A DNA stretch of 64,000 nt. Origin: Nicotiana tabacum (lineage: Eukaryota; Streptophyta; Magnoliopsida; Solanales; Solanaceae). The notes beneath the pieces were generated by a model. It saw nothing but the letters and a program-made list of their open reading frames with translations. It had not been told where the DNA came from and ran no database searches. Of the stretch, positions 24,743 through 36,085 are shown one piece after another (position 1 is the stretch's first letter; every line of letters starts with the position of its first letter). Made by a program: the position numbers and the translations under genes. The DNA lies in the NCBI RefSeq assembly GCF_000715075.1, contig NC_134087.1:109159161-109223160 (forward strand). Direction: 5' to 3'.

Positions 24743-25419
24743 GGCTATCATCCTGGTTATGAGTGGTATTTCCTGGTGTTTGCCTTTATTTTTGTTTCTG
24801 TTATTGTACTCTTATTAACCTGTATAGATCCTTACGGTAGATTTTCAATCGTACTGCTTACTTTATCCTATCATCTATATATTTATTTAACCTTAGTAGG
24901 GACCTGACCTTTCCTCGTCACTACCCAACCGAGGTTAGGCTTGGCACTTGCTGAGTACTGTTGTGGTGTACTCATGCCCCTTCTGCACATGTTTTTCATG
25001 TGCAGATCCAGGTATCGCTACTCAAGCCTATCATCCTTGATGAGGCGACTACTCTAGAGACTTTGAGGTACATCTACCGCGTCCATAGACCGAGAAGTCC
25101 CTTTCTATTCTTGCTTTTAGTATTTATCCCTTATGTATTTTTCTATTCTTATTAGACATTCCGGAGTTAGAGGTATGTAGTATTGATCTTAACTTGTGAT
25201 TCGTGGATTTCCGGGCCTTGGATATATGTATTGGATAGTGAGAGTTAAACATGGTGTATGCCGAGGGGCACATTTAAACACTGTTATTACTTTATTACTA
25301 TTTTAAAATGTTTTACTTCCGTAAATTTTAGTTTTCTTCCGCAATTTAGGCTTACCTAGTCGTAGAGACTAGGTGCCATCACGATGGTTCACGGAGGGCG
25401 AACTAGGGTCGTGACAAGT

Positions 25420-25433
25420 TGGTATCTGTGCTC
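25420..25433 (+). promoter_or_regulatory. Primer binding site of element D
   Basis: TGGTATCTGTGCTC lies four bases after the LTR end. It matches the initiator-Met type TGGTATCAGAGC except for two A-to-T changes. Confidence 0.75.
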
Positions 25434-25616
25434 TAGGTTCATAGGAGTCATCGATCACAAGCCGGTTTATTAGAGTCTCGCTAATCGATACGGAGACGTC
25501 AGTACTTATCTACGAGAGGCTATGTAACTGTTAGGAAATTTCCACTTTATTTGATTCCTTGTCGTGCGATATTTTGACATCACAATTCTAAACTTCTATC
25601 TTCTATTCTATCACAG

Positions 25617-28600
25617 ATGGTGAGGACACGTGCTACCCAAGATGATCAAGCACCTGCACCCCCTACTGCAGCCGTTAGAGGCTGGGGCCGGAGTAGAGGC
25701 CGAGGACGCGCACGTGGTGCAGCTAGAGCACCTGTGCGAGCTGCCGCTGAGGTAGTACCCGCAGTTCCAGTCGGAGTCCAGGCACCTGATACGCCTACTG
25801 CTACTACTACTCCAGCCCTTCAGGAGACTTTGGCGCAGTTCATGAGTATGTACGCCAACTTGGCTCAGGCATGGTTGCTTTCCCTTACTGCAGCCACATC
25901 TCAGGATGGGGGAGGAGCACAAACTCCCACCGCCTGCACTCCTGAGCAGCAATTGCATGTTGAGCAGGTCCCTGAGATTATTCTTGGACCACCTGCAGTG
26001 CTAGTACAGCCCGAGGATAGGGCAACGATTTCCGAGGAGGAGCAGCTGAGGCTTGAGAGGTTAAAGAAATACAAGCCTCCTGTATTCAGCGGTCTAGCAT
26101 TGGAGGATGCTCTGGGATTTCTAGATGAGAGATACCGCATTCTCCGTACCATGGGTATATCAGGATCGAGCGGGGTTCCCTTCACTACTTTACAACTTCG
26201 AGGAGCCGCCTATGAGTGGTGGCGCACCTATGAGTTAGACAGTCCGGATGAGGCTACTTCACTAACTTGGACTCAGTTTTTAGATTTGTTCCTGATAGAG
26301 TATGTTCCTCAGAGCCTCAGGGACACATGGCGCGCAGAGTTTGAGCATTTGTGCTAGGGTAATATGATTGTCTCAGAGTATGCTGTCCGTTACACCAGTT
26401 TGCCTAGGCATATACCAGCCATGGTTTCTACTGTTCGCGAGAGAGTTCGCCGGTTTATTGAGGTCCTTATTCCTAGCATCAGGTCTAGCATGGCTTGTGA
26501 GTTGGAGATAGATATTTATTATCAGCAGGTGGTGAGCATTGCTAGGAGGATTGAAGGTATGCATGCTAGGGAGAGAGAGAGGATAGGGAGGCCAAGAGGT
26601 CTCGAGAGTCGGGCCATTATTCTGGTACACGTACCCTTGCTACAGGTCGTCATGGTAGGGGTTATATGAGTCGTCCTATTCATTCAGTTCTTCCAGCAGC
26701 TAGTAGTGCTCCAGCTCCTCCTAGGTCTCAAGAGCCTTATTATGCACCTCTGGTTTCTAGCGCGCCTCCTACGCGGGGTGCTTTCAGAGGTCAGTCCAAC
26801 AGACCTGGTCCGAGCCAGTCACAGCCGCCACGTCCTCCTTGAGCTTGTTTTGAGTGTGGTGACACACGCCATGTGGTAAGGGATTGCCCTAGACTTGGGA
26901 GGGGTGCACCTCCACAGACTTCTCAGCCACAGTGTGCCACGCATAGTTCACAGGCTATGATTATAGCTCCAGTTCCTAGCCCACCTGCTCAGCCAGCTAG
27001 AGGTGGAGGTTGGGGAGGTAGAGGTCGCCCTAGAGGGGGAGGCCAGACCAGATACTATGGCCTTTCTGTTCGTACCGAGGATGTAGCCTCCAATTCTATC
27101 ATCACAGGTATTATATTGGTTTGCCACAGAGATGTATCGGTTCTATTCGATCCAGGCTCTACTTACTCTTATGTGTCTTCTTATTTTTCTTTACATTTGG
27201 GTGTATCTCGGGATTCTTTGAGTTCCCCTATTTATGTTTCTACTCCTATGGGAGATTCTTTTTTTATGGACCGTGTTTATTGGTCGTGTTTGGTTGCACT
27301 TAGTGGTTTTGAGACAAGAGCCAATTTATTGTTTCTCGGCATGGTAGCTTTTGACATTATCTTGGGCATGGACTGGTTGTCACACCATTATACTATTCTT
27401 TATTGTCACACCAAAACCGTGACGCTGGCTTTGTCAGGTGTACCACGTGTTGAGTGGAGGGGTACTTTAGATCACACTCCTAGTAGAGTTACTTCTTTTC
27501 TTAAAGCTCAACGTGTGGTTGAGAAGGGGTGTGATGCGTACTTAGCTTATGTGAGAGATGTCAGTGTTGATACCCCTTCAGTTGATTCAGTCCTAGTAGT
27601 ACGGGATTTTACAGATGTGTTTCCAGCTGATCTTCCGGGCATGCCACCTGATAGAGATATTGATTTTGGCATTGATTTATTGCCGGTCACTCAGCCCATT
27701 TCTATTCTCCCGTATCGTATGGCTCCTCCTGAGTTGAAGGAGTTGAAGCATCAATTACAGGAATTGCTTGATAAGGGTTTTATTCGGCCTAGTGTATCAC
27801 CTTTGGGTGCTCCTATCTTGTTTGTGAATAAGAAGGATGGTTCCATGCGTATGTGCATTGATTATCGCTAGTTGAACAAGGTTACAGTGAAGAACCATTA
27901 TCCTTTGCCTCGTATTGATGAACTATTTGACCAGCTTCAGGGTGCACGGGTATTTTCTAAGATTGATTTGTGCTCAGGTTACCATTAGTTGAAGATTCGG
28001 GAGCCAGATATCTTGAAGACTGCTTTCAGGACTCGGTATGGTCATTATGAGTTCCTTCTTATGTCATTTGGGCGGACCAATGACCCAGTAACCCTTATGC
28101 ATTTGATGTACAGTGTGTTCCGGCTATATCTTGACTCGTTCGTCATTGTCTTTATTGATGGTATTCTGGTGTATTCCCGGAGTCGGGAAGATCATGAGCA
28201 GCACTTGAGGACTGTGCTTTAGACTCTGAGAGTGAAGAAGTTATATGCTATGTTCTCGAAATGTGAGTTTTGGTTGGATTTAGTGGCATTCCTAGGCCAC
28301 GTGGTATCGAGTGAGGGTATTTAGGTGGATTCGACGAAGATAGAGACCATGCAGAGCTGGCCCAGACCATCCTAAGCTACCGAGATCCGCAGCTTCCTTG
28401 GTTTGGCGGGATACTACTGTCATTTTATGGAGGGGTTTTCATCAGGTTGACCTAGAAGGGTGTTTCGTTCCAGTGGACGAAGGAGTGTGAGGCGAGCTTT
28501 CAAAAGCTCAAGACAGCTTTGAGCACAGCCCCAATTTTGATACTGCCTACAGGTTCGGGGTCTTATATGGTCTATTATGATGCCTCGATGGTTGGCCTCA

Positions 28601-30490
28601 GAGCGGTGTTGATATGGACGGTAGGGTAATTGCCTACGCTTCCATACAATTGAAGATACATGAGAAGAACTACCCTGTTCATGACCTTGAGTTAGCTGCC
28701 ATTGTTCACGCCCTGAAGATTTGGCGCCATTACTTATACGGTGTGCCTTGTGAGATTTATACTGACCATCAGAGCTTGCAGCATCTGTTCAAGCAAAATG
28801 ATCTAAATTTGCGCTAGAGGAGGTGGTTAGCGTTGCTGAAGGACTATGATATCACCATTTTGTATCACCTAGGCAAGGCCAATGTGATGCCTTGAGTCGC
28901 CGGGCGGAGAGTTTGGGGAATTTCGCATATATACTAGCATCGGAGAGGTCTATGGCGATGGATGTTCAGGTCTTAGCCAGCCAGTTTGTGAGATAGGATC
29001 TTTTAGAGCCTAGTTGGGTTCAAGCTTGCGTGATTTCTTGGTCTTCCTTATTTGATCGTATCAGGGAGCGGCAGTATGATGACCCTCATTTGCTTGTCCT
29101 CAAGGACAAGGTTCAACATGGTGATGCCAAAGATGTGACTATTAGTGATGATGGGGTATTGAGGATGTAGGGTCAGATTTGTGTACCCAATGTTGATGGG
29201 CTTCGAGAGTTGATTCTAGAGGAGGCCCATAGTTCGCGGTATTCTATCCATCCGGGTGTCGCGAAGATGTATCAGGATTTGAGGCAACACTATTGGTGGA
29301 GGCAGATGAAGAAAGATATAGTTGGATTCGTAGCTCGGTGTCCCAACTATGAGCAGGTGAAGTGTGAGCACCAGAGACCGGGTGGGTTGCTTCAACAAAT
29401 GGAGATCCCAGAGTGGAAGTGGGAGCGGATCACCATGGACTTTGTAGTTGGTCTCCCACGGACATTGAGAAAGTTTGATGCTATTTGGGTGATTATGGAT
29501 CGGTTGACCAAGTACGCTCATTTCATTCCTGTGTGTACTACTTATTCCTCGGAGCGATTGGCAGAGATTTATATCCGGGAGATTGTTCATCTGCATGGTA
29601 TTCCAGTGTCCATCATTTCAGATAGAGGTAATCAGTTCACATCACGGTTTTGGAGGGCCATTCAGCATGAGTTGGGTACTCGGTGGAGTTAAGTACATCA
29701 TTTCACCCTCAGACGGATGGACAGTCCGAGCGCACTTTTCAGATTTTTAAGGATATGCTCCATGCGTGTGTGATTGAGTTTGAAGGTTCTTGGGATAAGT
29801 TCTTGCCATTGGCGGAGTTTGCTTACAATAACAGCTATTAGTCCAGCATTCAGATGGCACCGCATGAGGCTTTATATGGGAGACGATGTAGATCCCTGGT
29901 GGGTTGGTTTGAGCCGGGTGAGGCTAGATTGTTGGGCACAGACCTGGTTTAGGATGCTTTGGAGAAGGTTAAGGTGATTCAGGATAGACTCCGTACAGCC
30001 TAGTCCAGATAGAAGAGTTACGCGGACAGGAAGGTTCATGATGTTTCCTATATGGTTGGAGAGCGGGTTCTGCTTCTAGTTTCGCCTATGAAGGGCGTTA
30101 TGAGATTCGAGAAGAAAGGAAAGTTAAGTCCAAGATTTATTGGCCCTTTTGAGATATTGAGGTGTGTTGAGGAGGTTGCTTATGAGCTTGTCTTACCTCC
30201 CAGCTTGGCCGGAGTTCATCCGGTATTCCATATTTCGATGCTTTAGAGGTATCACGGTGATCCGTCGCACGTGTTGGATTTCAGTTCAGTCCAGTTGGAC
30301 AAAGATCTATCTTATGTTGAGGAGTCAGTGGCAATATTGGATAGGCAGGTTAGAAAGCTGAGGTCAATCAACATTGCTTCGGTAAAGGTTCAGTGGCGGG
30401 GCTAGCCGGTCGAGGAGGCGACCTGGGAGACCGAGCAGGATATGCGCAACCATTACCCTCATCTTTTCACTACTTCAGGTATGTCTTTAT
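25617..30490 (+). pseudogene. gag-pol pseudogene of element D (chromovirus type)
   Basis: Start ATG 25617 gives MVRTRA..., a basic, Pro/Ala-rich N-terminus of gag. Gag core runs to about 26560; a frameshift near 26585 leads to the zinc knuckle CFECGDTRHVVRDC (26846-26887). Protease has DPGST (27149) and LGMDWLS (about 27365). RT starts near 27600; its catalytic motif reads FIDG (Gly at 28160) where FIDD is expected. RNase H keeps YDAS, DLELAA and TDHQSL but is frameshifted near 28600. Integrase has HSSRYSIHPG, a damaged second zinc Cys (CPNYEQ), Asp at 29438 and 29621, and Glu at 29728. A chromodomain-like end (VKVQWRG...VEEATWE) is at about 30385-30460. In-frame stops include 26355, 27869, 27986, 28220, 28322, 28453, 28815, 29168, 29839, 29950, 30001, 30010 and 30403. 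It cannot make a full polyprotein. Confidence 0.9.
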
Positions 30491-30516
30491 GCTCGTTCGA
30501 GGACGAACGAATATTT

Positions 30517-30529
30517 AAGTGTAGGAGGA
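30517..30529 (+). promoter_or_regulatory. Polypurine tract of element D
   Basis: AAGTGTAGGAGGA ends directly at TGTGACGACC of the 3' LTR. One T interrupts the purine run. Confidence 0.75.
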
Positions 30530-31436
30530 TGTGACGACCTGGCCGGTCGTCTTAAGAATTAACGCCCCAATCCCCCATTAACTGCTTTTCCCAAGTTTAC
30601 TTCTGCTATTTTACTTTGCCGGGATGTTCGGTTTTGACTTTCGGAGAGTTATGGGACACTTAGTCCCTAAATGAGAGCTTAAGTGTTAGAAAGTTGGTCG
30701 TAGTCAGAACAGTGTGAAGACGGCCTCGGAATGGAAATCTGATTGTTCCATTAGCTCCGTTGGGTGATTTCGGGGTTAAGAGCATGTTCGGATTCTATTT
30801 TGGAGGTCCGTAGCTATTTTAGGCTTGAAATGCCGAAAGTTGAATTTTTGAAGTTTCCGGTTCGATAGTGAGATTTTGATCTGAGGGTCGGAATGGAATT
30901 CCGGAAGTTGGAGTAGCTCCGTAGTGTTTAATGTGACGTGCGTGCAAATTTTAGGTCATTCGGATGAGGTTTGATAGACTTTTTGATCGAAAGCGTATTT
31001 TTAGAGTTTTTGGAATTCTTTTGCTTGAATCCGATGGAAACTAGGTGTTTTGATGTTGTTTTGAGCATTCCGAAGGTTGGAACAAGTTTGAATTATGTTT
31101 TAGGATTTGTTGGAAGGTTTGGTTGAGGTCCCGGGGGCCTCATATTTTTTGCTGTTGTATTGGAGAGAAAACATTCATCGTGTTTGCGAGAGGGTCTCGC
31201 ATTCGCGTAGAGCATATGGGTGAAGCAACTGAAATGTGCTTCGCGTTCGCGACGCTGTCCTGCGTTTGCGAAGGTAAGGACCCGTTGATCTTCGAGTTCG
31301 CGACGTGGTCCTCACGTTCGCATAGGGTCTACCCATATAAGCTAGGCATTTGCGAGTGGACCTCGCATTCGCGAAAGAGAAATTTGGCCAGCAGGACTTT
31401 GTGCATCACGTTCGCGAAGGAGAACGCGCCTAGGCA

Positions 31437-31444
31437 TATATAAG
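31437..31444 (+). promoter_or_regulatory. TATA box of element D 3' LTR
   Basis: TATATAAG immediately after the palindromic CpG-rich block. The corresponding site of the 5' LTR is interrupted by element E. Confidence 0.65.
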
Positions 31445-32350
31445 ATTTCAAAATCGAGGGGTTAGCCATTTTTATCAAAACTTAAGCTTGGGAGCTCGGA
31501 TTTGAGCGAGATTTTGAGGGATTTTTAGAGATATCGATTGGGTAATAATTCTAGACTCCTTTTTGCTTGTAACCCATTAATCTAAACATGAATTCATCCT
31601 TTAATTTTGGAATTTGGATGAAAATTGGGGAAAGGTTGTTAGACCAAGAAATTGAGTTTTGATTGGGGATTTGACATCGGATTTGGATAATATTGGTATG
31701 GTTAGACTTGTGAGAGTCTGAGGATTCTGAAACTATAAATTTTACCCGATTTCGAGATGTGGGCCCGAGGGGCGTTTTGATCATTTTACATAATTTCGCG
31801 TATTAGCTTAGACTTTAATTGTAGAATCAGTTACGTGAAGCGTTATTTACATTATGCAATTGAATTGAATAGATTTGGGCAATTCAGAGTTGAGTATTCG
31901 TGGCAAAGACGTGGTGTCGGGTTGATTTTGAGCTGGTTCGAGGTAAGTGGCTTGTCTAACCTTGTGTAGGGGACCTTACCCTTAGGATATGATATATTTG
32001 ATAATTGAAATGCCTTGTACGTGAGGTGACAAGCGCATACTTGAGCTAATTGTTGAAAATCCGGTTTTTTCTTATGTTTTTCAATTGAGTTCTTTTTCCT
32101 GTTTTATTCTACTTGCGTATTTAGCATGTTGCTAGTTTAGGAAAGCATGTTTAGTGGACCTAATTGCCTATTTGCCTAAACTGCCTTAATGGCATTAAGT
32201 GAAGCATGTTAGGCTAGAATTAGCTCTTTACTTGGTACGAAATTTAGCTTAATTGGGTATTCTTGTGTTGCTACTGTGTGTTTTTACTTTAGGACTACGG
32301 GACGACATCCTGGGAGATCCCCTGTATGTATTTCTGCTCTGAACTGAGGT

Positions 32351-32622
32351 ACGGGATACCAAGAGATCCCTGGAACGTATATTGAGTATACTAAGATATC
32401 CTCGGGATACTAAGAGATCCCTATCATATAACTGAGGATACCAAGAGATCCTCGGGGTACCAAGAGATCCCTGACACGTATATTGAGGATACCAAGAGAT
32501 CCTCGGGATACCATGATATCCCTAGCATATTTTGAGGATACCAAGAGATCCTCAGGATACTAAGAGATCCCTAGCATATAATTGAGGATACCAAGAGATC
32601 CTCGGGATACCAAGAGATCTCC
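32351..32622 (+). repeat. GGATACCAAGAGATCCTCGG minisatellite, 3' LTR of D
   Basis: The same array as 24521-24742 but about 50 bp longer, close to one extra unit. Confidence 0.9.
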
Positions 32623-33566
32623 GGCTATCATCCTGGTTATGAACGGTATTTCCTGGTGTTTGCCTTTATTTTTGTTTCCATTATTGTACTCTTATTAACT
32701 TGTATAGATCCTTACTGTAGATTTTCAATTATACTACTTACCTTATCCTATCATCTTTATATTTATTTAGCCTCAGTAGTGCCCTAGCCTTTCCTCGTCA
32801 CTACCCAACCGAGGTTAGGCTGGGCACTTACTGAGTACCGTTGTATTGTAATCATGCCCCTTCTACGCATGTTTTTCATATGCAGATCCAGGTATCGCTA
32901 CTCAAGCCTATCATCCTTGAGGAGGAGACTGCTCTAGAGACTTCGAGGTACATCTGCCGCGTCCGCTGATCGAAAAGTCCCTTTATATTCCTGCTTTTTG
33001 TATTTAGCCCTTCTGTATTTTTCTGTTCTTATTAGACATTCCGGAGTTAGAGCTATGTAGTATTGATCTTAGCATGTGATTCGTGGGTTTCCGGGTCTTG
33101 GATCTATGTTTTGGATAGTGAGAGTTAAACGTGGTGTATGCCGAGTGGCACATTTAAACATTGTTATTACTTTATTACTGTTTTACTTCCGAAAATTTTG
33201 GTTTTCTTCTACAATTTAGACTTACCTAGTTGTAGAGACTAGGTGCCATCACGATGGTTCACGGAGGCTGAACCAGGGTCGTGACAAAAGGTTAACTGGT
33301 GAAGGCTGGAATTTTAGCCTTCGCGTTCGCGAGGAAGGCTCCGCGTTTGCGAAGAGAAAATTGGCCAGCTGGGTTTGAGGTGTTTTGTTCATCGCGTTCG
33401 CGAGAGAGGGGGTGCGTTCGCGAAGAGTTGTCTGAGGAAGCATCGCGTTCACGATGGGCAGGTCACGATCGCGAAGAGGAAAATTTTGGTCAAAGTTGAG
33501 TTGTGCTACGCGAACGCGAGGCGTTGACCGCGTTCGCAAAGAAGGATTTCAGGCCTAGGCAGAAGG

Positions 33567-33574
33567 TTTAAATA
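33567..33574 (+). promoter_or_regulatory. TATA-like box of element C
   Basis: TTTAAATA follows the TCGCGTTCGCG-rich block 33310-33545, the same relative place as the TATA boxes in A and D. Confidence 0.45.
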
Positions 33575-34539
33575 GTCGTCTTGTCCGCAAATTTGGGGTT
33601 TATTTCCTCCATTGTTGGGTGTTTTTGGATCTTTTTGAAGAGGATTGAAGAGGGATTCAAGGGAAATCACTTGGAGATAAGATTCATGGACATAAAACTC
33701 GATTCTGATATGAAATCTACCTAAATAATCATGGAATTTAAGCCTAAAATTGAAGAACTAGGGCTTGAAATTGGAAACCTAGAATTTGGGATTTGAGGGG
33801 TCATTTGTGGTTGAATTGATACTTTTGGTATGAATGAACTCGGGAAGTGCTAAGGAACCATTGATGTGATTTTTACCAGAATCTGAGACGTGGGCCTCGG
33901 GGTCGGGTTTTGGTAATTTCGAGATTTTTGGTATAATTTAATTATTTTTACTTGGGCTTCGTTTCCTTAGCATATTTTGACGTCGTGATTCTGATTTTGG
34001 ATAGATTCGATGCGAGTGGAGGCCGATTCGAAGGGCAAAGGTGTCGCAGAGTAGTATTTTCATCGGTTTGAGGTAAGTAACTATTGTAAATCTGGAACTG
34101 AGGGTACGAACCCCGATATTTCGAAATGCTTTGATAAATGAGGTGACGCACATGCTAAGTGACGAGCATGTGGGCATGCACTGGTAGGGATTGTGACTTT
34201 GTCCATCCCATAACGACTATTAAGCTGCGTATTTGATTTGAAATCTTATAGTATTTTGTACTTTAGTCATTTATACCGTATTATGGGCTGTATGCCATGT
34301 TTGGGGCCTTGTGCCGACCTGTTGAGACCCTTAGGGGCATTTCTACTATTTTTCATCAGTCTATTTATTTGAACCTCAGTCATGTTTTACCTATTTATTG
34401 TTTAAAACTGGTTTATCACTGTACTTCTTAAATGTGAGAACTATTCGGACTGAGTTCCCTGATTCCTATTGTTCTGCCCGAGAGGCTATGAGGTTAATGA
34501 CTGAGAGAGGTTGAGAACCTAATGGTGAGGATATATATA

Positions 34540-34700
34540 TATATATATGCATGTATAGAATATGCATCGGGCTGCACACCGCAGCGATATATATATAATC
34601 AGGCTGCATGCCGCAGCGATACTTATATGGATCGGGCTGCGCGCCGCAGCGATATATATATTGGATCGGGTTGCGCACCGCAGCGATATGACGCTTGGGC
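34540..34700 (+). repeat. ATCGGGCTGC...GCAGCGATATATATA minisatellite in element C
   Basis: Four units of about 34 bp: a GC-rich ATCGGGCTGCGCGCCGCAGCG core alternating with short TA runs. Each core is itself a partial inverted repeat (GGCTGC/GCAGC). F has three units at 59597-59690. Confidence 0.85.
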
Positions 34701-35814
34701 TGTAGGAGCCCCTCTAGAGTCTGTACACCCCCAATGAGCGTAGTCGACTATAAAAATTATGGATCGGGCTGCACGTCGCATCGGTTACTATGATTATTAT
34801 TATTTTGAGATATTAATGAGCATGAGTGACGAGAGTTGAGTCACGAGTGACTGAGAGGCTGCCCGAGAGTTGAGCTTGAGTGACTGATCTGTTATTCTGT
34901 TGTTTAATCCTTTATATGATTTTTAACTGCTCGTCATTGCTTTCAGGCCTTATTTACTTTAGTTACTTACTAAGTTGGCATACTCACGTTACTCCCTGTA
35001 CCTTGTGTGTAGATCCAGGTGCCCAAGTGGCGGAGTGAGAGTCCTTAGCATTTTCAGAGGTTGCCGGAGATTGCAAGGTAGCTGCATGGCGTCCGCAACC
35101 CTACTTTCCTCCTTCCTATCTTGTTCTTTTTCTGCATTTTTAGACTTATGATGTATTAGACAGTCGGTTGTATATTTAGAGGCTCTAGACTCGTGACACC
35201 AGATGTTTGGGACTGTGTTGTCTTATGTTTTATTGATTTCTGCACATTTTAGTTGTTTTAAACACTTCTTATGAAAATTGGTATTTAAACACATGATAGA
35301 AAAATGATTTTATGAAAGGAAATTAGTTGTGGTTATACGGTTAGGTTGGCTTGCCTAGTAATGTGATAGGCGCCATCACGACCGGGCATTTGGGGTCGTG
35401 ATAGGGTGTCACTAATTCATGAGCGTCTAAAACTATAAACTAAGATATATAAACTGTCTAGCTGTCCAAAAGAAGAAATGACAAGAGGAGTAATAAGGTC
35501 TTGCGGATGCTAGCAGCTACCTTGCAGTCTCCAAAGATAGCCGGCCTAAACTCAACGATCGCCACGCTCTAACTCACCTAGATCTGCACATAAAGTGCAG
35601 GGTGTAGTATAAGTACCACCGACTTAGTAGTAACAGAAATAACTAAGGAACCGAGCAGTAGTGACGAGCTAAGTAAAATAGTCCAATTATTTATTTTCAC
35701 AATTTATAATAAACAGGTAAATTCCATAACTCAGTAAATGCCACAAATAAAATTAACAGATAAATGCAGCAACAACAAAAATAAATGCAGCCTCACAACA
35801 ATGTCACTCCATCA

Positions 35815-36085
35815 CTCAGCACTCACACTTAGCACTCAACACTCAACACTCAATACACTCAACACTATCAAAACACTCAACACTCTACGCTCACTGGGGT
35901 GTGTACAGACTCCGGAGGGGCCCCCAAAGCGTAAGCACTAAACACGGACAATTCACGTGCCATCATATCAATACCTGGATCTGCACGGTCAACTCACGTG
36001 CTACGCGGACAACTCACGCCCTATGGTATCAATACCTGGACCTGCGCGGTCAACTCACGTGCTACACGGCTCACGCGCTATGGTA
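35815..36085. repeat. CACTCAA microsatellite and 58-bp-type repeats in element B
   Basis: 35815-35895 is rich in CACTCA and CACTCAACA units. 35940-36085 has two to three copies of a unit with CGGTCAACTCACGTGCTAC and ATCAATACCTGGA. These correspond, on the other strand, to the LTR minisatellites of the related elements. Confidence 0.75.

Larger units (their letters stand above)
14037..25416 (+). repeat. 5' LTR of element D, split by element E
   Basis: 14037-14989 and 23618-25416. Starts TGTGACGACCCGGCCG and ends GGGTCGTGACA. The split falls inside the TATATAAGA promoter motif. A 50-60 bp minisatellite is at 24521-24742. Confidence 0.9.
14037..33286 (+). mobile_element. Element D: full-length chromovirus-type Ty3/gypsy retrotransposon, degenerate
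   Basis: 5' LTR 14037-25416 (split by element E), internal 25417-30529 and 3' LTR 30530-33286. Flanks AAGGG (14032-14036) and AAAGG (33287-33291) are a 5-bp duplication with one substitution. After removing E and one duplication the 5' LTR is 2752 bp, against 2757 bp for the 3' LTR. Domain order gag, protease, RT, RNase H, integrase, chromodomain places it among chromoviruses; Tekay/Del-like is my best guess. It is inserted in solo LTR C. Confidence 0.9.
30530..33286 (+). repeat. 3' LTR of element D (2757 bp)
   Basis: Starts TGTGACGACCTGGCCG and ends GGGTCGTGACA, aligning throughout with the split 5' LTR. Contains the TCGCG-rich block 31178-31430, a TATA box at 31437 and the minisatellite 32351-32622. 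Confidence 0.9.
13290..35403 (+). mobile_element. Element C: solo LTR (2.86 kb) inside element B, split by element D
   Basis: Starts TGTGACGACCC at 13290 and ends GGGTCGTGATA at 35403; the usual final CA has become TA. The two parts 13290-14036 and 33292-35403 make one LTR that aligns over its length with the LTR of element F (57638-60575), including ATTTTGACGTCGTGATTCTG (33974 and 59014). Flanks are GGGTA (13285-13289) and GGGTG (35404-35408). No internal region is present. Confidence 0.85.

Noticed and set aside
25611..26185. Minus-strand ORFs opposite the D gag
   Set aside because: They mirror the gag coding strand (Ser/Gly/Arg-rich by codon complement) and have no motif of their own.
29216..29596. 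Minus-strand ORF opposite integrase
   Set aside because: Antisense shadow of a well-supported integrase frame.
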